Of a stretch of 64,000 bases of DNA, positions 42,691 to 55,567 are shown piece by piece. This DNA is from Pseudogulbenkiania subflava DSM 22618 (lineage in GTDB: Bacteria; Pseudomonadota; Gammaproteobacteria; Burkholderiales; Chromobacteriaceae): contig NZ_FXAG01000010.1 in the NCBI RefSeq assembly GCF_900177275.1, forward strand, positions 62,001 to 126,000. The letters are read 5' to 3'. A model generated the notes under the pieces. The model saw only the letters and a list, made by a program, of their open reading frames with translations, was not told the DNA's origin and searched no databases. Numbering within the stretch: the stretch's first letter is position 1; each line of letters begins with the position of its first letter. The position numbers and the translations under genes were made by a program.

Positions 42691-44436
42691 TCAGGCTTGC
42701 AGCGGTTTTTTCAGCAGGCGCAGCAGGACCGCGGTGGTGACGGTGCCGGCCACCAGCGCCACCAGATACATGCCCAGGTGGCTCACGGCGTTGGGGATCG
42801 GCAGCACGAAGATGCCGCCGTGCGGGACCTTCAGCTCGGCGCCGGAGGACATCGAGATCGCCCCGGTCAGGGCCGAGCCGGCGATCAGGGCCGGGATCAC
42901 GCGCAGCGGATCGCGCGCCGCGAACGGGATGGCGCCTTCGGTGATGAAGGAGATGCCGAGCACGCCGGCGGCCTTGCCGGCTTCGTGTTCGTCGGCGGTG
43001 AAGCGGTCACGGAACAGCATGGTGGCCAGCGCGATGCCCAAGGGCGGGGTCATGCCGGCGGCCATCACCGCGGCCATCGGGGTGTACACCTGGCTCGCGA
43101 TCAGGCCGGTGCTGAAGGCGTAGGCCGCCTTGTTGAGCGGGCCGCCCATGTCGAAGGCCATCATCGCGCCCAGCAGTGCGCCCAAGAGCAGCGCGCTGCT
43201 GCCCTGCATGCCCTTGAGCCATTCGGTGAGCACGGCGAGCGCGGACGCCACCGGGTTGCCCACCACGTAGATCATCAACAGGCCGACCAGCAGCGAACCC
43301 AGCACCGGCAGGATCAAGACGGGTTTCAGACCGTCGAGGTTGCGGCCGAGCTTGATGTGGCGGTTGAGCCAGTCGGTGCCGTAGCCGGCGATGAAGCCGG
43401 CGATGATGCCGCCGAGGAAGCCCGAGCCGAGGCTCGCGGCCAGCATGCCGCCCACCATGCCCGGGGTGATGCCGGGACGGTCGGCGATGGAGTAGGAGAT
43501 GTAGCCCGCCAGCGCCGGCACCATCAGCGCGAACGCCGACTTGGCGCCGATCTGGAACAAGGCCCAGGCCAGCGTGCCCTTGTGGGCGTCGTCGAAGGCG
43601 TAGATGCCACCCAGCGCGAAGGCGATGGCGATCAGGATGCCGCCCGCCACCACGAACGGCAGCATGAACGACACCCCGGTCATCAGGTGCTTGTAGGCGC
43701 CGGTGCGCTGGGCCTTGGCGGCCTCGCCCGGCGCGGCCTGGGCGGCACTGCTGGCCACGTTGGCCGAAGGTTGCTCGGTCGCCTCGGCGAGGGCGCGTTT
43801 CACCAGCGCGGCGCCGTCGTGGATGGCGGACTTGGTGCTGGTCTGGAACAGGCGCTTGCCGGCGAAGCGGCTGGTGTCGACCTGGGTGTCGGCGGCGATG
43901 ATGACGAGGTCGGCGCGACGAATCTCATCCGCGCTCAGGGTGTTCTGCGCCCCGACCGAACCCTGGGTCTCGACCTTGATGCGGTGGCCCAGTTGCGTGG
44001 CGCCCTGGGTCAGGCCCTCGGCCGCCATGAAGGTGTGGGCGATGCCGGTGGGGCAGGAGGTGATGGCGACGATCTCGAGCGCGGCGCTGGCGGCTTGCGC
44101 GGCGGCGGTGGGCTCGGCGCGTTGCGGCGCGGCGGAATCCTGCAGCGCGCTGGCGATGACGCCATCGGCGTCGGCCAGCACCGCTTCCAGCGTGGCGACG
44201 TGGCAGCCGCGCAGGGCGAAGCGCTCGGACTCGGCTTCGCCTTCGCCGACCAGCACGATGGCGTCGGCGCGTTGGATCAGTTCGTCGGACAGGCGCGCCT
44301 GCACCCCGTGCGTGCTGCGCGTTTCGACCTCGATGCGGTGGCCCAGGCGCTCGGCGCCGTGGCGCAGCGCCTCGCCGGCGAGCAGGGTGTGGGTGGTACG
44401 TTCGGGGCAGGATACCACTGCCAGTAGGTGTGCCAT
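42691..44436 (-). CDS. fruA: Fructose PTS enzyme IIB'BC (FruA)
   Basis: 581 residues: two EIIB-fructose domains in tandem (first about 1-100 with [11 protein letters not shown], second about 120-220 with [18 protein letters not shown]; Cys is the phosphorylation site), an Ala-rich linker, then the EIIC-fructose channel with about nine membrane segments ([42 protein letters not shown]). It imports fructose as fructose-1-P. It is separated from fruK by palindromic copy E but in the same direction. Confidence 0.95.
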   Translation of the reverse strand: MAHLLAVVSCPERTTHTLLAGEALRHGAERLGHRIEVETRSTHGVQARLSDELIQRADAIVLVGEGEAESERFALRGCHVATLEAVLADADGVIASALQDSAAPQRAEPTAAAQAASAALEIVAITSCPTGIAHTFMAAEGLTQGATQLGHRIKVETQGSVGAQNTLSADEIRRADLVIIAADTQVDTSRFAGKRLFQTSTKSAIHDGAALVKRALAEATEQPSANVASSAAQAAPGEAAKAQRTGAYKHLMTGVSFMLPFVVAGGILIAIAFALGGIYAFDDAHKGTLAWALFQIGAKSAFALMVPALAGYISYSIADRPGITPGMVGGMLAASLGSGFLGGIIAGFIAGYGTDWLNRHIKLGRNLDGLKPVLILPVLGSLLVGLLMIYVVGNPVASALAVLTEWLKGMQGSSALLLGALLGAMMAFDMGGPLNKAAYAFSTGLIASQVYTPMAAVMAAGMTPPLGIALATMLFRDRFTADEHEAGKAAGVLGISFITEGAIPFAARDPLRVIPALIAGSALTGAISMSSGAELKVPHGGIFVLPIPNAVSHLGMYLVALVAGTVTTAVLLRLLKKPLQA

Positions 44437-44515
44437 CTGTGTCTCCTCAAATCACGGTGATACGGGTTTGTCCCGCTTTTCGTTGTGCTGCTTTGTTTGA
44501 TGCGTTGCGGTTCTC

Positions 44516-44689
44516 AGAACCTGTTCACGATCTTGCTGCGCGTCCCTGATCGGGGCTCATGTGCACTGCGTGCGAATCTATTGATTCGCTCAGCGATCGG
44601 AAATCCTCATGTACTACTTGTACATTCCGGTTTCTGCGCTGCTCTTCACCTCGCTGAGGGCCGCTCGCGACAGATCCTGAACAGGTTCT
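44516..44689. repeat. Intergenic palindromic element, copy E (between fruK and fruA)
   Basis: Terminal inverted repeats AGAACCTGTTCACGATCT-like and AGATCCTGAACAGGTTCT. Core GCTCAGCGAT and ATGTAC-TACTT-GTACAT. The GCNNATC hairpin is deleted (CTATTGATTCGC remains). Its last base is the third base of the fruK stop codon (TGA, 44691-44689). Confidence 0.88.
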
Positions 44690-45641
44690 CAGGCGTCCAG
44701 CTGCGCCAGGTCCACACGTGCCGCCAGCGCTTCCACCTCGGCGGCGGCCGGCAGGTGCGGCCCGACCTGCGCCAGCTTGCCGGCGGCAAACGCCACCGCC
44801 AGCCGCGCGGCATCCGGGGCGCTGCGTCCGCCGTAGCGGGCGGCGATCAGGCCGGCCACCAGCGCGTCGCCGGCGCCCACGGTGCTGGTCAGCGCCACTT
44901 TCGGTGGACGGGCCAGCCAGAAGCCTTCGTTGCCGGCGAACAGCGCGCCGTCCTCGCCCAGCGACACCACCACTTCGGCGATGCCGCGCGCGCGCAGCCG
45001 CGCCACCTCTTCGCTCACCTCGTCCAGCGTCGCCAGCTCGCGGCCGACCAGCTGTTCCAGTTCGTGGCGGTTGGGCTTGATGCAGGCGGGCAGGGTGGCC
45101 ACGCCGTCGGCCAGTGCCGCGGAGAGCGCCGCGCCGCTGCTGTCGAGCACCACGTGCGCGCCGTGCTGGCGCAGGCGGCCGATCAGCACGGCGTAGCAGT
45201 CGTCGGCGAGTCCGGCCGGCAGGCTGCCCGCCAGCACGAAGCAGCGCCCCGGCTCGGCCAGGTCGTCGAGTTGCTGCAGCAGCGCGTCGAAGGTGGCGCG
45301 GGCGACCGGCTGGGCCGGCAGGTTGACGTCGGTGGTGCTGTGGTCCGAGCCGTCCACCAGCTTGATGTTGACGCGGGTGGCACCGCCGTGGCGCACGAAG
45401 CGGTCGTTGATGCCCTTGTCGGCGAACAGCTGTTCGAACGCCGTGGCGTTGTCGCGCCCGAGGATGCCGGTGGCGATCACCGGGATCTCCCAGTCGGCCA
45501 GGCAGCTGGCGACGTTCACCCCCTTGCCGCCGGCGTTGATCTGCGACGAGCGCGCCACGTTGACCGCGCCCGGCTGGAGCTGGTCCAGCATCACAGTCTG
45601 GTCGATCGCCGGGTTGAGCGTGACGGTGACGATGGGGCGGG

Positions 45642-45645
<4 letters not shown>
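44689..45645 (-). CDS. fruK: 1-phosphofructokinase FruK
   Basis: 318 residues of the PfkB family: VTLNPAIDQTVMLDQL at the start, INAGGKGVNVASCLADW with the GGKG motif, ATRVNIKLVDG and the C-terminal TVGAGDALVAG with catalytic Asp. It phosphorylates fructose-1-P to fructose-1,6-bisphosphate. The ATG overlaps the fruB stop (45642-45645). Its stop codon is completed by palindromic element E. Confidence 0.95.
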
Positions 45646-48143
<2,498 letters not shown>

Positions 48144-48411
48144 GGTGTCTCCTCACTCTTTGCCTGAAACCTGTCCAGGGGGACTGCGGCACGGGCTTGC
48201 CCGGGTGCGCCGACAGCGGCAGGTTCATCATTGATGTGTAGCAATTGAAATCGATTACATTTTTGCTGTCAATCGTCTTGTGTCAACAAACGATGGCGAA
48301 ATCCTTGGCTGTGGCCATTTTTGAGACAACCATGGCAAGACAAGGGGCTTGCGTAGTGACGCGATTTCAGCGACGATCACGCGCAATACAGGAAATCGAT
48401 ATCAGGACACC
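48144..48411. promoter_or_regulatory. Divergent control region of fruBKA and the LacI-type regulator gene
   Basis: 268 bp with FruR-like palindromes TGAAATCGATTACA (48246-48259, one mismatch from perfect) and GGAAATCGATATCA (48391-48404, two mismatches, 8 bp before the regulator ATG). There is also a half-site CGATTTCA at 48362-48369. The placement suits repression of both directions. Confidence 0.68.
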
Positions 48412-49425
48412 ATGAGCGCCAAAATCAAGGATGTCGCCGCCGCCGCCGGGGTCTCCGTCGCCACCGTCTCGCGGGCATTGGGCAGCGGGCCGGTCAGCGC
48501 GGCCCTGCGCCAGCGCGTCGAAGAGGCCGCCAAGCAGCTGGGCTACCGGCCCAACCTGTCGGCGCGCCGGCTGCGGTCGCAACACACCCAGACCGTCGGC
48601 CTGATCGTGTCGGATATCCGCAACCCCTTCTTCACCGCCGTCAGCCGTGCGGTGGAAGACGCCGCCTACCAGGCCGGCATGCGGGTGATCCTGTGCAACA
48701 CCGACGAGAACCCGGACAAGGAAGCGATGTACCTGCGGCTGATGGAGGAGGAGCGCGTCAGCGGCGTGATCTTCTCGCCGACGCGCGACACCGCGCGCCG
48801 CCTGCGTCCCGACGCCTACGGCTTCCCGGTGGTGATGATCGACCGCTCCGGGCCGGCCGGGCAGGCCGACGCCGTGGTGCTGGACAACCGGCTGGCGGCG
48901 GCGCAGTTGGTCGAGCACCTGCTGGCGCAGGGCTATCGCCACATCGGCGGCCTGTTCGGCAATACCAGCAGCACCGGGTCCGAGCGTCACGCCGGCTTCG
49001 AGGCGGCGCTGGCCGCGCACGGCCTGGCCGGGGAGGGGCGCTTCATCGCACCCACCGCCGAGGCGGCCGAGACCGTGGTGACGCAATGGTTGGCCGAAGA
49101 GCAGCGTCCCGACGCGCTGATCGCCAGCAACGGCCTGCTGCTGCTGGGGGCGCTGCGCGCGCTGCAGCGTGCCGGGCTGTCCTCCCCCCACGACCTGGCG
49201 CTGGCGGGCTTCGACAATGAAGTGTGGACCGGCCTGGTCGGCAACGGCCTGACCGTGATCGAACAGCCGGTGTACGAAATCGGCCGCACCGCGATGGAAA
49301 TGCTGCTGAGCCGGCTCGACGACCCCGGGCTCAGCATCCGCAGCGTGGTGCTGGCCGGCCGACTGCTGGTGCGCGGTTCCACCAGCCCGCACCCTTCCGC
49401 CCAGGGCGTCTTCGGCCAACCTTGA
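48412..49425 (+). CDS. fruR: LacI-family regulator, probable fructose repressor FruR
   Basis: 337 residues: N-terminal helix-turn-helix KIKDVAAAAGVSVATVSRAL plus hinge helix, YRPNLSARRLRS, then a periplasmic-binding-type core (VGLIVSDIRNPFFTAVSRAVED, DRSGPAGQADAVVLDN, GFDNEVWTGL). It is divergent from fruBKA with palindromes in between and one overlapping its own leader, so autorepression and fru control are likely. The effector is probably fructose-1-P, as for Cra/FruR, by inference. GTTGGCCGAAG occurs twice (49089-49099; 49410-49420 on the opposite strand at the gene end). Confidence 0.88.
   Translation: MSAKIKDVAAAAGVSVATVSRALGSGPVSAALRQRVEEAAKQLGYRPNLSARRLRSQHTQTVGLIVSDIRNPFFTAVSRAVEDAAYQAGMRVILCNTDENPDKEAMYLRLMEEERVSGVIFSPTRDTARRLRPDAYGFPVVMIDRSGPAGQADAVVLDNRLAAAQLVEHLLAQGYRHIGGLFGNTSSTGSERHAGFEAALAAHGLAGEGRFIAPTAEAAETVVTQWLAEEQRPDALIASNGLLLLGALRALQRAGLSSPHDLALAGFDNEVWTGLVGNGLTVIEQPVYEIGRTAMEMLLSRLDDPGLSIRSVVLAGRLLVRGSTSPHPSAQGVFGQP
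49410..49420 (-). repeat. GTTGGCCGAAG copy at the end of the LacI-type gene
   Basis: Reverse-strand copy ending six bases before the stop codon end, just before the terminator hairpin. Confidence 0.6.
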
Positions 49426-49426
49426 A

Positions 49427-49455
49427 CCCCCGCTGGAACCGGCTTCCCGCGGGGG
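49427..49455 (+). terminator. Hairpin after the LacI-type regulator gene
   Basis: CCCCCGC (49427-49433) pairs with GCGGGGG (49449-49455), followed by CGTCTGTTC with few T. It lies between converging genes. Confidence 0.65.
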
Positions 49456-49488
49456 CGTCTGTTCGGGACCCGAAAGGTCGCCGTCCCC

Positions 49489-49839
49489 TCACTTCGGCTT
49501 GACGTGCGCCGTCGCCGCGCTCTCGTCACCGAAGAACACGCCACGTGTCGAGAAGGTGTAGTTCGCCTCCGCCTGCATCAGCCCCACCAGCACCAAGAGG
49601 CACAGGGGGGGAATCAGGATGGCGTAGACCAGCGCCAGCCGCTCCCAGCGCAGGTGCATGAAGACGCTGACGATCAGCCCCGCCTTCAGCAGCATGAACG
49701 CCACGATCAGGAACCAGCGCAAGAAGCCCTGGAGATGGAAGTAGTCGACCAGGTAGGACAGGGTGCTGAGCACGAACAGCAGGCCCCATACCTTCAGATA
49801 CAGGCCGATCGGGTGCTGCTGGCCGGATGCGTGTTCCAT
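49489..49839 (-). CDS. Cytochrome c oxidase subunit IV family protein
   Basis: 116 residues with three transmembrane helices (about 12-30, 40-60, 72-90) and the prokaryotic COX4 pattern KVWGLLFVLSTLSYLVDYF, FLIVAFMLLKAGLIVSVFMHLRWE and LVYAILIPPLCLL. It is an accessory subunit of a haem-copper oxidase. It is the last gene of the oxidase operon on the minus strand; subunit III ends 9 bp upstream. Confidence 0.88.
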   Translation of the reverse strand: MEHASGQQHPIGLYLKVWGLLFVLSTLSYLVDYFHLQGFLRWFLIVAFMLLKAGLIVSVFMHLRWERLALVYAILIPPLCLLVLVGLMQAEANYTFSTRGVFFGDESAATAHVKPK

Positions 49840-49848
49840 GGCGTCACC

Positions 49849-50544
<696 letters not shown>

Positions 50545-50656
50545 GATGGCCTACCTCGCAAAAAGAACATGCTCGGCCCGACCCGGATGGCGGGTTGGGT
50601 CACGTCCCCTTGTTGTCCTGCCGGCACGCCAGCCGCGTAGCCGAGCACGGCGGGCT

Positions 50657-51277
50657 TCAAGCGCTGCTGCAGATGGCCAGGATGGTGGCGGGCGGCACGA
50701 TGAACAGCAGACCGAACAGCACCAGCCACAACGCCAGCAGAAAGTGCCAGTAGCGGGCGCACAGCTCGACGGCAAGCAGCCCGTCCGCCGTCACGCCGTT
50801 GTGCCCCACCCGTCTTATCGTCATGCCCCAGGCGACCAGCCCGCCGGCCAGGTGCACGCCGTGCAGTCCGCTCAGCAGGTAGAAGAAGCTGCTGGCCGGG
50901 CCGCTGGCGATGGCATAGTCGAGCGCGGTCAGTTGCCGCCACAGCCACAGCTGGCCGGCGAGAAACGCCAACGCCAGCGCGCCGCCAAGGAACAGTCCCG
51001 CCCGCATGCCCGCGCGCCGGCCGTGCCGTCCGGCCACCTGGGCCCACTGCAGGGCCGCGCTGCTCAAGAGCAGCAGCGCAGTGTTCAGCCACACCGTCGG
51101 CAGCGTCGGCAGCCGCTGCCAATCCGCGTAGCCCATGCGCACGATGTAGGCGTGCAGAAACTGGGCGAACAGCACCGTCACCACGCCCATGAACACCCAC
51201 AGCGCGGGCTTGCCCGCGCTCGGCATGCCGTCCCGTGCCCCGCCCGCGTCGTGGCGGGCGCTCTGCGCTACGCTCAT
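50657..51277 (-). CDS. Second cytochrome c oxidase subunit III-like protein
   Basis: 206 residues, about five membrane helices, with subunit III motifs in variant form: LLSGLHGVHLAGGLVAW and YWHFLLALWLVLFGLLF. It diverges from the neighbouring ctaE. Two subunit III-like genes in one operon recall the alternative CoxMNOP oxidase of bradyrhizobia. The start at 51277 overlaps the ctaD stop (ATGA). Confidence 0.82.
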   Translation of the reverse strand: MSVAQSARHDAGGARDGMPSAGKPALWVFMGVVTVLFAQFLHAYIVRMGYADWQRLPTLPTVWLNTALLLLSSAALQWAQVAGRHGRRAGMRAGLFLGGALALAFLAGQLWLWRQLTALDYAIASGPASSFFYLLSGLHGVHLAGGLVAWGMTIRRVGHNGVTADGLLAVELCARYWHFLLALWLVLFGLLFIVPPATILAICSSA

Positions 51278-53031
51278 GTCTTTTTCCTCCCGGCCGCCTT
51301 CTGGTCATGGTCGTCGCCACCGCCCGCTACCGCGCTGTTCTGCGGCACGAAGTCCTGCGCCATGCCCGGCACGCTGTAGTCGTAGGCCCAGCGATGCACC
51401 TCCGGCTGCTCCGCGCCCCAGTTGCCATGTCCCGGTGGCGTGTCGGGGGTCTGCCATTCCAGCGTGGTGGCGCGCCACGGGTTGCTCCCCGCCGGTCGCC
51501 CGCGGAACGTGCTGTGGACCAGGTTGTAGAGAAACACCAGTTGGGTGACGCCCACGATCAGCGCCGCCACCGTGATGAAGGCATTGAGCTGCTGGGCCGA
51601 GGCCGGAATGAAGGCGTAGTTGTCGTAGGCGTAATAGCGGCGCGGCATGCCCAGGATGCCCAGGTAGTGCATCGGGAAGTAGATGGCGTAGGTGCCGAGG
51701 AAGGTCACCCAAAAGTGGAGTTTGCCCAGGGTGTCGTTCATCAGCCGCCCGGTCACCTTGGGAAACCAGTGGTAGATGCCGCCGAAGATCACCAGGATCG
51801 GCGACACCCCCATCACCATGTGAAAGTGGGCGACCACGAAATAAGTGTTCGAGAGCGGGATGTCGACGCTGACGTTGCCGAGGAACAGCCCGGTCAGGCC
51901 GCCGATCAGGAAGGTGCTGATGAATCCGATGGCAAACAGCATCGGCACCGAGAGGTGGATACTGCTGTTCCACAGCGTCAGCACCCAGTTGTAGACCTTG
52001 ATCGCGGTCGGCACCGCGATGATCAGCGTGGTGGTGGCGAAGAAGAAGCCAAAGTAGGGGTTCATGCCGCTGACGAACATGTGGTGCGCCCACACCACGA
52101 AGCTCAGCGCCCCGATCGCCACGATCGCCCACACCATCATGTGGTAGCCGAAGATCTTCTTGCGGGAATGGGTGCTGATCAGGTCCGAGACGATGCCGAA
52201 GGCGGGCAGGGCCACGATATACACCTCGGGGTGGCCGAAGAACCAGAACAGGTGCTGGAACAGGATGGGACTGCCGCCCTTGTAACTCAGCGCCTGCCCC
52301 ATCGAAACGATGGCCGGCATGAAGAAGCTGGTGCCGAGCGTCTTGTCGAACAGCAGCATCACGCCGCTGACGAACAGCGACGGAAACGCCAGCAAGGCCA
52401 TGATGGTGGCGACGAAAATGCCCCACACCGTCAGCGGCATGCGCATCAGCGTCATGCCCCGGGTGCGCGCCTGCAGCACCGTGATCACGTAGTTCAGCCC
52501 GCCCATGGTGGCGGCCACGATGAAGATCAACAGCGAGACCAGCATCAGTATGATGCCCCAGTCCGAACCCGGCGTGCCGGGCAGGATCGACTGTGGCGGG
52601 TACAGCGTCCAGCCCGCGCCGGTGGGGCCTCCGGGCACGAAAAAGCTCGCCATCAGCACCAGCACCGCCAGCAGGTAGACCCAGTAGCTCAGCATGTTGA
52701 GCAGGGGAAACACCATGTCGCGCGCGCCCACCATCAGCGGAATCAGGTAATTGCCGAAGCCGCCGAGAAATAGCGCGGTGAGCAGGTAGACCACCATGAT
52801 CATGCCGTGCAGGGTGACGTACTGGTAATAGTGGTTGGCGTCGATGAAGGCGAAGCGGCCCGGAAAGCCCAGTTGCAGCCGCATCAGGTTGGACAGCACC
52901 AGGGCCACCAGGCCGACGGCGATCGCGGTGAGCGTGTACTGCACCGCGATCACCTTGTGATCCTGGCTCCACACATAGCGGGTCCAGAAACTGTGCGGTT
53001 CGTGATGCTGTTCGGCTGAGGAATACGCCAT
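51274..53031 (-). CDS. ctaD: Cytochrome c oxidase subunit I
   Basis: 585 residues, twelve membrane helices: low-spin haem ligand HGMIMV, GHPEVYIVALPAFG with the Cu-B His, the cross-linking Tyr and the E of A-type D-channel oxidases, HHMF with the other two Cu-B His, and HFHMVMG for the haem a/a3 His pair. It reduces O2 and pumps protons. ATG 53031 with GGAGAG upstream; GTG 53034 is a weaker alternative. Palindromic element F separates it from ctaC. Confidence 0.96.
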   Translation of the reverse strand: MAYSSAEQHHEPHSFWTRYVWSQDHKVIAVQYTLTAIAVGLVALVLSNLMRLQLGFPGRFAFIDANHYYQYVTLHGMIMVVYLLTALFLGGFGNYLIPLMVGARDMVFPLLNMLSYWVYLLAVLVLMASFFVPGGPTGAGWTLYPPQSILPGTPGSDWGIILMLVSLLIFIVAATMGGLNYVITVLQARTRGMTLMRMPLTVWGIFVATIMALLAFPSLFVSGVMLLFDKTLGTSFFMPAIVSMGQALSYKGGSPILFQHLFWFFGHPEVYIVALPAFGIVSDLISTHSRKKIFGYHMMVWAIVAIGALSFVVWAHHMFVSGMNPYFGFFFATTTLIIAVPTAIKVYNWVLTLWNSSIHLSVPMLFAIGFISTFLIGGLTGLFLGNVSVDIPLSNTYFVVAHFHMVMGVSPILVIFGGIYHWFPKVTGRLMNDTLGKLHFWVTFLGTYAIYFPMHYLGILGMPRRYYAYDNYAFIPASAQQLNAFITVAALIVGVTQLVFLYNLVHSTFRGRPAGSNPWRATTLEWQTPDTPPGHGNWGAEQPEVHRWAYDYSVPGMAQDFVPQNSAVAGGGDDHDQKAAGRKKT

Positions 53032-53070
53032 CACACTCTCCTGGTGTCAGTCTTCGGTCCGGGCCCGCTC

Positions 53071-53213
53071 AGAACCTGTTCCTGATCTTGCTGCGCCCCC
53101 CTGATCGGGGCTCATGTGCTGCTCGAAATCCTCATGTACTCCAGTACATTCCGGTTCCTGCGCTGCTCTTCACCCCGCTGAGGGCTGCTCGCGACAGATC
53201 GTGAACAGGTTCT
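53071..53213. repeat. Intergenic palindromic element, copy F (between ctaC and ctaD)
   Basis: The shortest copy (143 bp): AGAACCTGTTCCTGATCT-like and AGATCGTGAACAGGTTCT termini and the ATGTAC-TCCA-GTACAT apex remain; the GCTCAGCGAT and GCNNATC modules are deleted. Its last base completes the TGA stop of ctaC (53215-53213), as copy E does for fruK. Confidence 0.88.
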
Positions 53214-54349
53214 CAGGGCGTCCCGGCTTGCGCCACGGTCTTGTCCGACAGGGTTCTCATGTAGGCGATCAGTGCGGCGAGCTCGGGGTCGCTCAGGCTG
53301 AACGGGGGCATGATCGCCGGGTAACCGTGCACGATCTTGGCGTTCGGTGTGCGGATGGACTCGGCGAGGTAAGCCGGATCGACCAGCACGGTACTGCCAT
53401 CGGCCAAGGTCTCGGTCTTGCCGTACAGGCCTTTCCAGCTCGGGCCGACGCGGGCGCTGCCGTCGTCGCTGTGGCAGGCCACGCAACCCCGGCTCTGTGC
53501 CAGCAGCTTGCCCTGGGCGGCCAGATCGGTGCCGGCCGGCGCGTTCGGCGCAGCCGTCTTGACCTCTGCGTGGCTAAAGGTCGACTGCCGGCCAAGCCAG
53601 GCCTGAAAAGCCGCGGGTTCTTCCACCACCACGTAACCGCGCATATTGAAATGGCCCACGCCGCAAAGCTGCGCGCAGAGAATCTCGAAGCGGCCGGTGC
53701 GGGTCGGGGTAAACCAGAAATGGGTCACCATGCCGGGGACCAGGTTCATGCGCGCGCGGAAGGGCGGCACGTAGAAGTCGTGCAAGACATCCTGAGAGCG
53801 CAGCAGGACCTTGATCGGCTTGCCGACGGGCAGGTGAACCTCCGAGTTGAGGATCAGGACGTCATCCTGGCCGTGAGGGTCGTTGGGGGCCAGGCCGAGC
53901 GGATTCTCCGCGCTCACAAAGCGGCTATCCGTGACCCCCAGCCGGCCATCCCGGCCGGGGAAGCGAAAACGCCACTGCCACTGCTGGCCCACCGCCTCGA
54001 ACACCAGTGAGTCTGCGGGGGGATCGATATAGGCGGCGTAGACGAACAGGCCCGGGGCCAGCATGGCGACGATGCCTACCGCGGTCAGGCCGGTCAGCCA
54101 GCCTTCCAGCTTCTTGTTTTCCGGATCGTGGGCGGCGCGGTGGCCGTCGCGCTGGCGGAAGCGGATCAGGCAATAGGCGACGAACAGATTGATGGCGATG
54201 AAGAACGCCCCGGTGATGGCGAGGGTGATCATCAGCGTGGTGTCGATCTGTCCCCAGTTGGAGGCCAGCGGCGTGAGCCACCACGGACTCAGGAAGTGGA
54301 ACAGGACGGCGGCGGCGACCAGCGCCATCAAGACGATTGCGAGTGCCAT
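53213..54349 (-). CDS. ctaC: Cytochrome c oxidase subunit II with C-terminal cytochrome c domain
   Basis: 378 residues: two N-terminal membrane helices (about 3-25 and 38-62), the cupredoxin domain with QQWQWRFRFPG and the CuA site CAQLCGVGHFNM (two Cys, His, Met), then a cytochrome c domain with the haem motif CVACH and a later methionine ligand region (AIMPPFSLS). The fusion is caa3-like. ATG 54349 is used; the longer frame upstream has no signal sequence. It is the first gene of the operon. No ctaG, ctaB or surf1 lies nearby. Confidence 0.93.
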   Translation of the reverse strand: MALAIVLMALVAAAVLFHFLSPWWLTPLASNWGQIDTTLMITLAITGAFFIAINLFVAYCLIRFRQRDGHRAAHDPENKKLEGWLTGLTAVGIVAMLAPGLFVYAAYIDPPADSLVFEAVGQQWQWRFRFPGRDGRLGVTDSRFVSAENPLGLAPNDPHGQDDVLILNSEVHLPVGKPIKVLLRSQDVLHDFYVPPFRARMNLVPGMVTHFWFTPTRTGRFEILCAQLCGVGHFNMRGYVVVEEPAAFQAWLGRQSTFSHAEVKTAAPNAPAGTDLAAQGKLLAQSRGCVACHSDDGSARVGPSWKGLYGKTETLADGSTVLVDPAYLAESIRTPNAKIVHGYPAIMPPFSLSDPELAALIAYMRTLSDKTVAQAGTP

Positions 54350-54690
54350 AGGGTATCGGTCCTGCGTAGTTCTCCTCGCGGAACACCCCGGTCCGGCATG
54401 AGGGACAACAGTCACGGGCCGCAGGCTCCAGCGGCGCAGGGCGGGTGAGTGGCCGGCCGGCTTCAGCGCGCCAGACAAGCGTGTCGGATCGACGACATGT
54501 TCCGGCCTGACGCGGCAGTCGATGCAACAGACCCCGGCTCCTGGCCGTTGCCCCGTGTGCTGCAGGGCTTGGCCAAGCGTGCCCGGATCCGCCATTCCAG
54601 TGGTTTCAACTTAGCACATTGTGGACAAAGGGCACGGTGGCGATCGGTGCGCCGAGCGTGGCGCAGTGGGACGGCCAGGGCGGTGCGGGA
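54350..54690. other. Divergent gap between ctaC and the DUF1269-type gene
   Basis: About 340 bp of GC-rich DNA without a convincing gene. It must contain the ctaC promoter on the minus strand, which I could not define. The promoter of the rightward gene begins at 54691. Confidence 0.4.
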
Positions 54691-54719
54691 TTGAGAGTGG
54701 GCGGGTTTGGGTCTATAAA
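54691..54719 (+). promoter_or_regulatory. Sigma-70 promoter of the DUF1269-type gene
   Basis: TTGAGA (54691-54696), exactly 17 bp, TATAAA (54714-54719). It is one of the best consensus promoters in the window. Transcription would start about 40 bp before ATG 54767. Confidence 0.75.
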
Positions 54720-54766
54720 ATGACTTCAAGGTATTGATTTTCAATCGCAATCCGGGAGGTGGCGCC

Positions 54767-55282
54767 ATGCGCAAACGGATTTATTACCTTATTCCCGACT
54801 TGGCCGATGCCCAGCGCCTGATGAACGACTTGCTGCTGGCGCGCATCGAGGAAAAACACATCCATTTTCTCGCCAAGGAAGGCGTCGATCTGTCCAGTCT
54901 CCACCGTGCCAACCTGTTCCAGGAATCGGACATCGTCCACAGCGCGGAGATGGGCTTGATCATCGGTGGGGCCACCGGCTTGATTTCGGGACTGGTGGCC
55001 GCCTTGTTCATCCTGGCCGACACCGGCCTGCCGTGGGGCGGCGTGGTGCTGGTGACCTTCCTGATCGGCGCCGTGTTCGGGCCTTGGGCGGCGAGCATGA
55101 TCGGCTGTTCGGTGCCCAACAGCCGGCTCAAGCCGTTCCGCGAGGCTATCGACCGTGGCCAGATTCTGCTGATGGTGGATGTGCGGGCCGCCGAGGTCGA
55201 GGATATCGAGAACTTGCTGCGGAAAATTCATCCGGAAGCCCATCTGGAAGGTGTCGAACCGACGATTCCGGCCTTCCCCTGA
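54767..55282 (+). CDS. DUF1269-type membrane protein
   Basis: 171 residues: an N-terminal soluble part (RIYYLIPDLADAQRLMNDLLLARI), two glycine-rich hydrophobic segments (about 75-97, MGLIIGGATGLISGLVAALFI, and 105-125), then a soluble C-terminus with GQILLMVDV. The two-helix glycine-rich layout matches DUF1269-like proteins of unknown function, some linked to stress. It has its own promoter and GGGAGGT ribosome-binding site. Confidence 0.78.
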   Translation: MRKRIYYLIPDLADAQRLMNDLLLARIEEKHIHFLAKEGVDLSSLHRANLFQESDIVHSAEMGLIIGGATGLISGLVAALFILADTGLPWGGVVLVTFLIGAVFGPWAASMIGCSVPNSRLKPFREAIDRGQILLMVDVRAAEVEDIENLLRKIHPEAHLEGVEPTIPAFP

Positions 55283-55550
55283 GCCGCGTTTTGCCGCCGC
55301 CGGCGTCAGGCGGCCGGCGGGAGGCGTGTCGTCAAAACCAACGGCGGGAGCGCGAGGCCCCGCCGTTGTCACGTTGGTCTGGAAGGCCGCCTGGGCGAGC
55401 GTGCCCGCGGCCGGCGCCTTGCCACATGTCGCTCACCGTGGCCGCCACGTTGCGTGTTTCGCCGTAGTAGCAGACGCAGCGTCTGGGCCGGGGGAGGGCG
55501 TGATGCCTGCGAAGCGATGGACCCGTAGCGGTGCTGCTGTGGTGGTCAAC
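55283..55550. other. Convergent gap downstream of the DUF1269-type gene
   Basis: Contains CAACGGCGGG and CCCCGCCGTTG arms (about 55340-55370) with loop AGCGCGAGG, a strong hairpin without a T-run and the likely end of the transcript. The remainder is GC-rich and featureless. Confidence 0.5.
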
Positions 55551-55561
55551 GTTGGCCGAAG
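55551..55561 (+). repeat. GTTGGCCGAAG copy at the thioredoxin gene end
   Basis: Intergenic copy of the 11-mer, 6 bp beyond the stop codon of the minus-strand thioredoxin gene. Confidence 0.6.
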
Positions 55562-55567
55562 CCCGGG

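Noticed and set aside
42508-44427. 639-residue plus-strand open frame opposite fruA
   Set aside because: Low-complexity, Gly/His/Gln-rich shadow of fruA.
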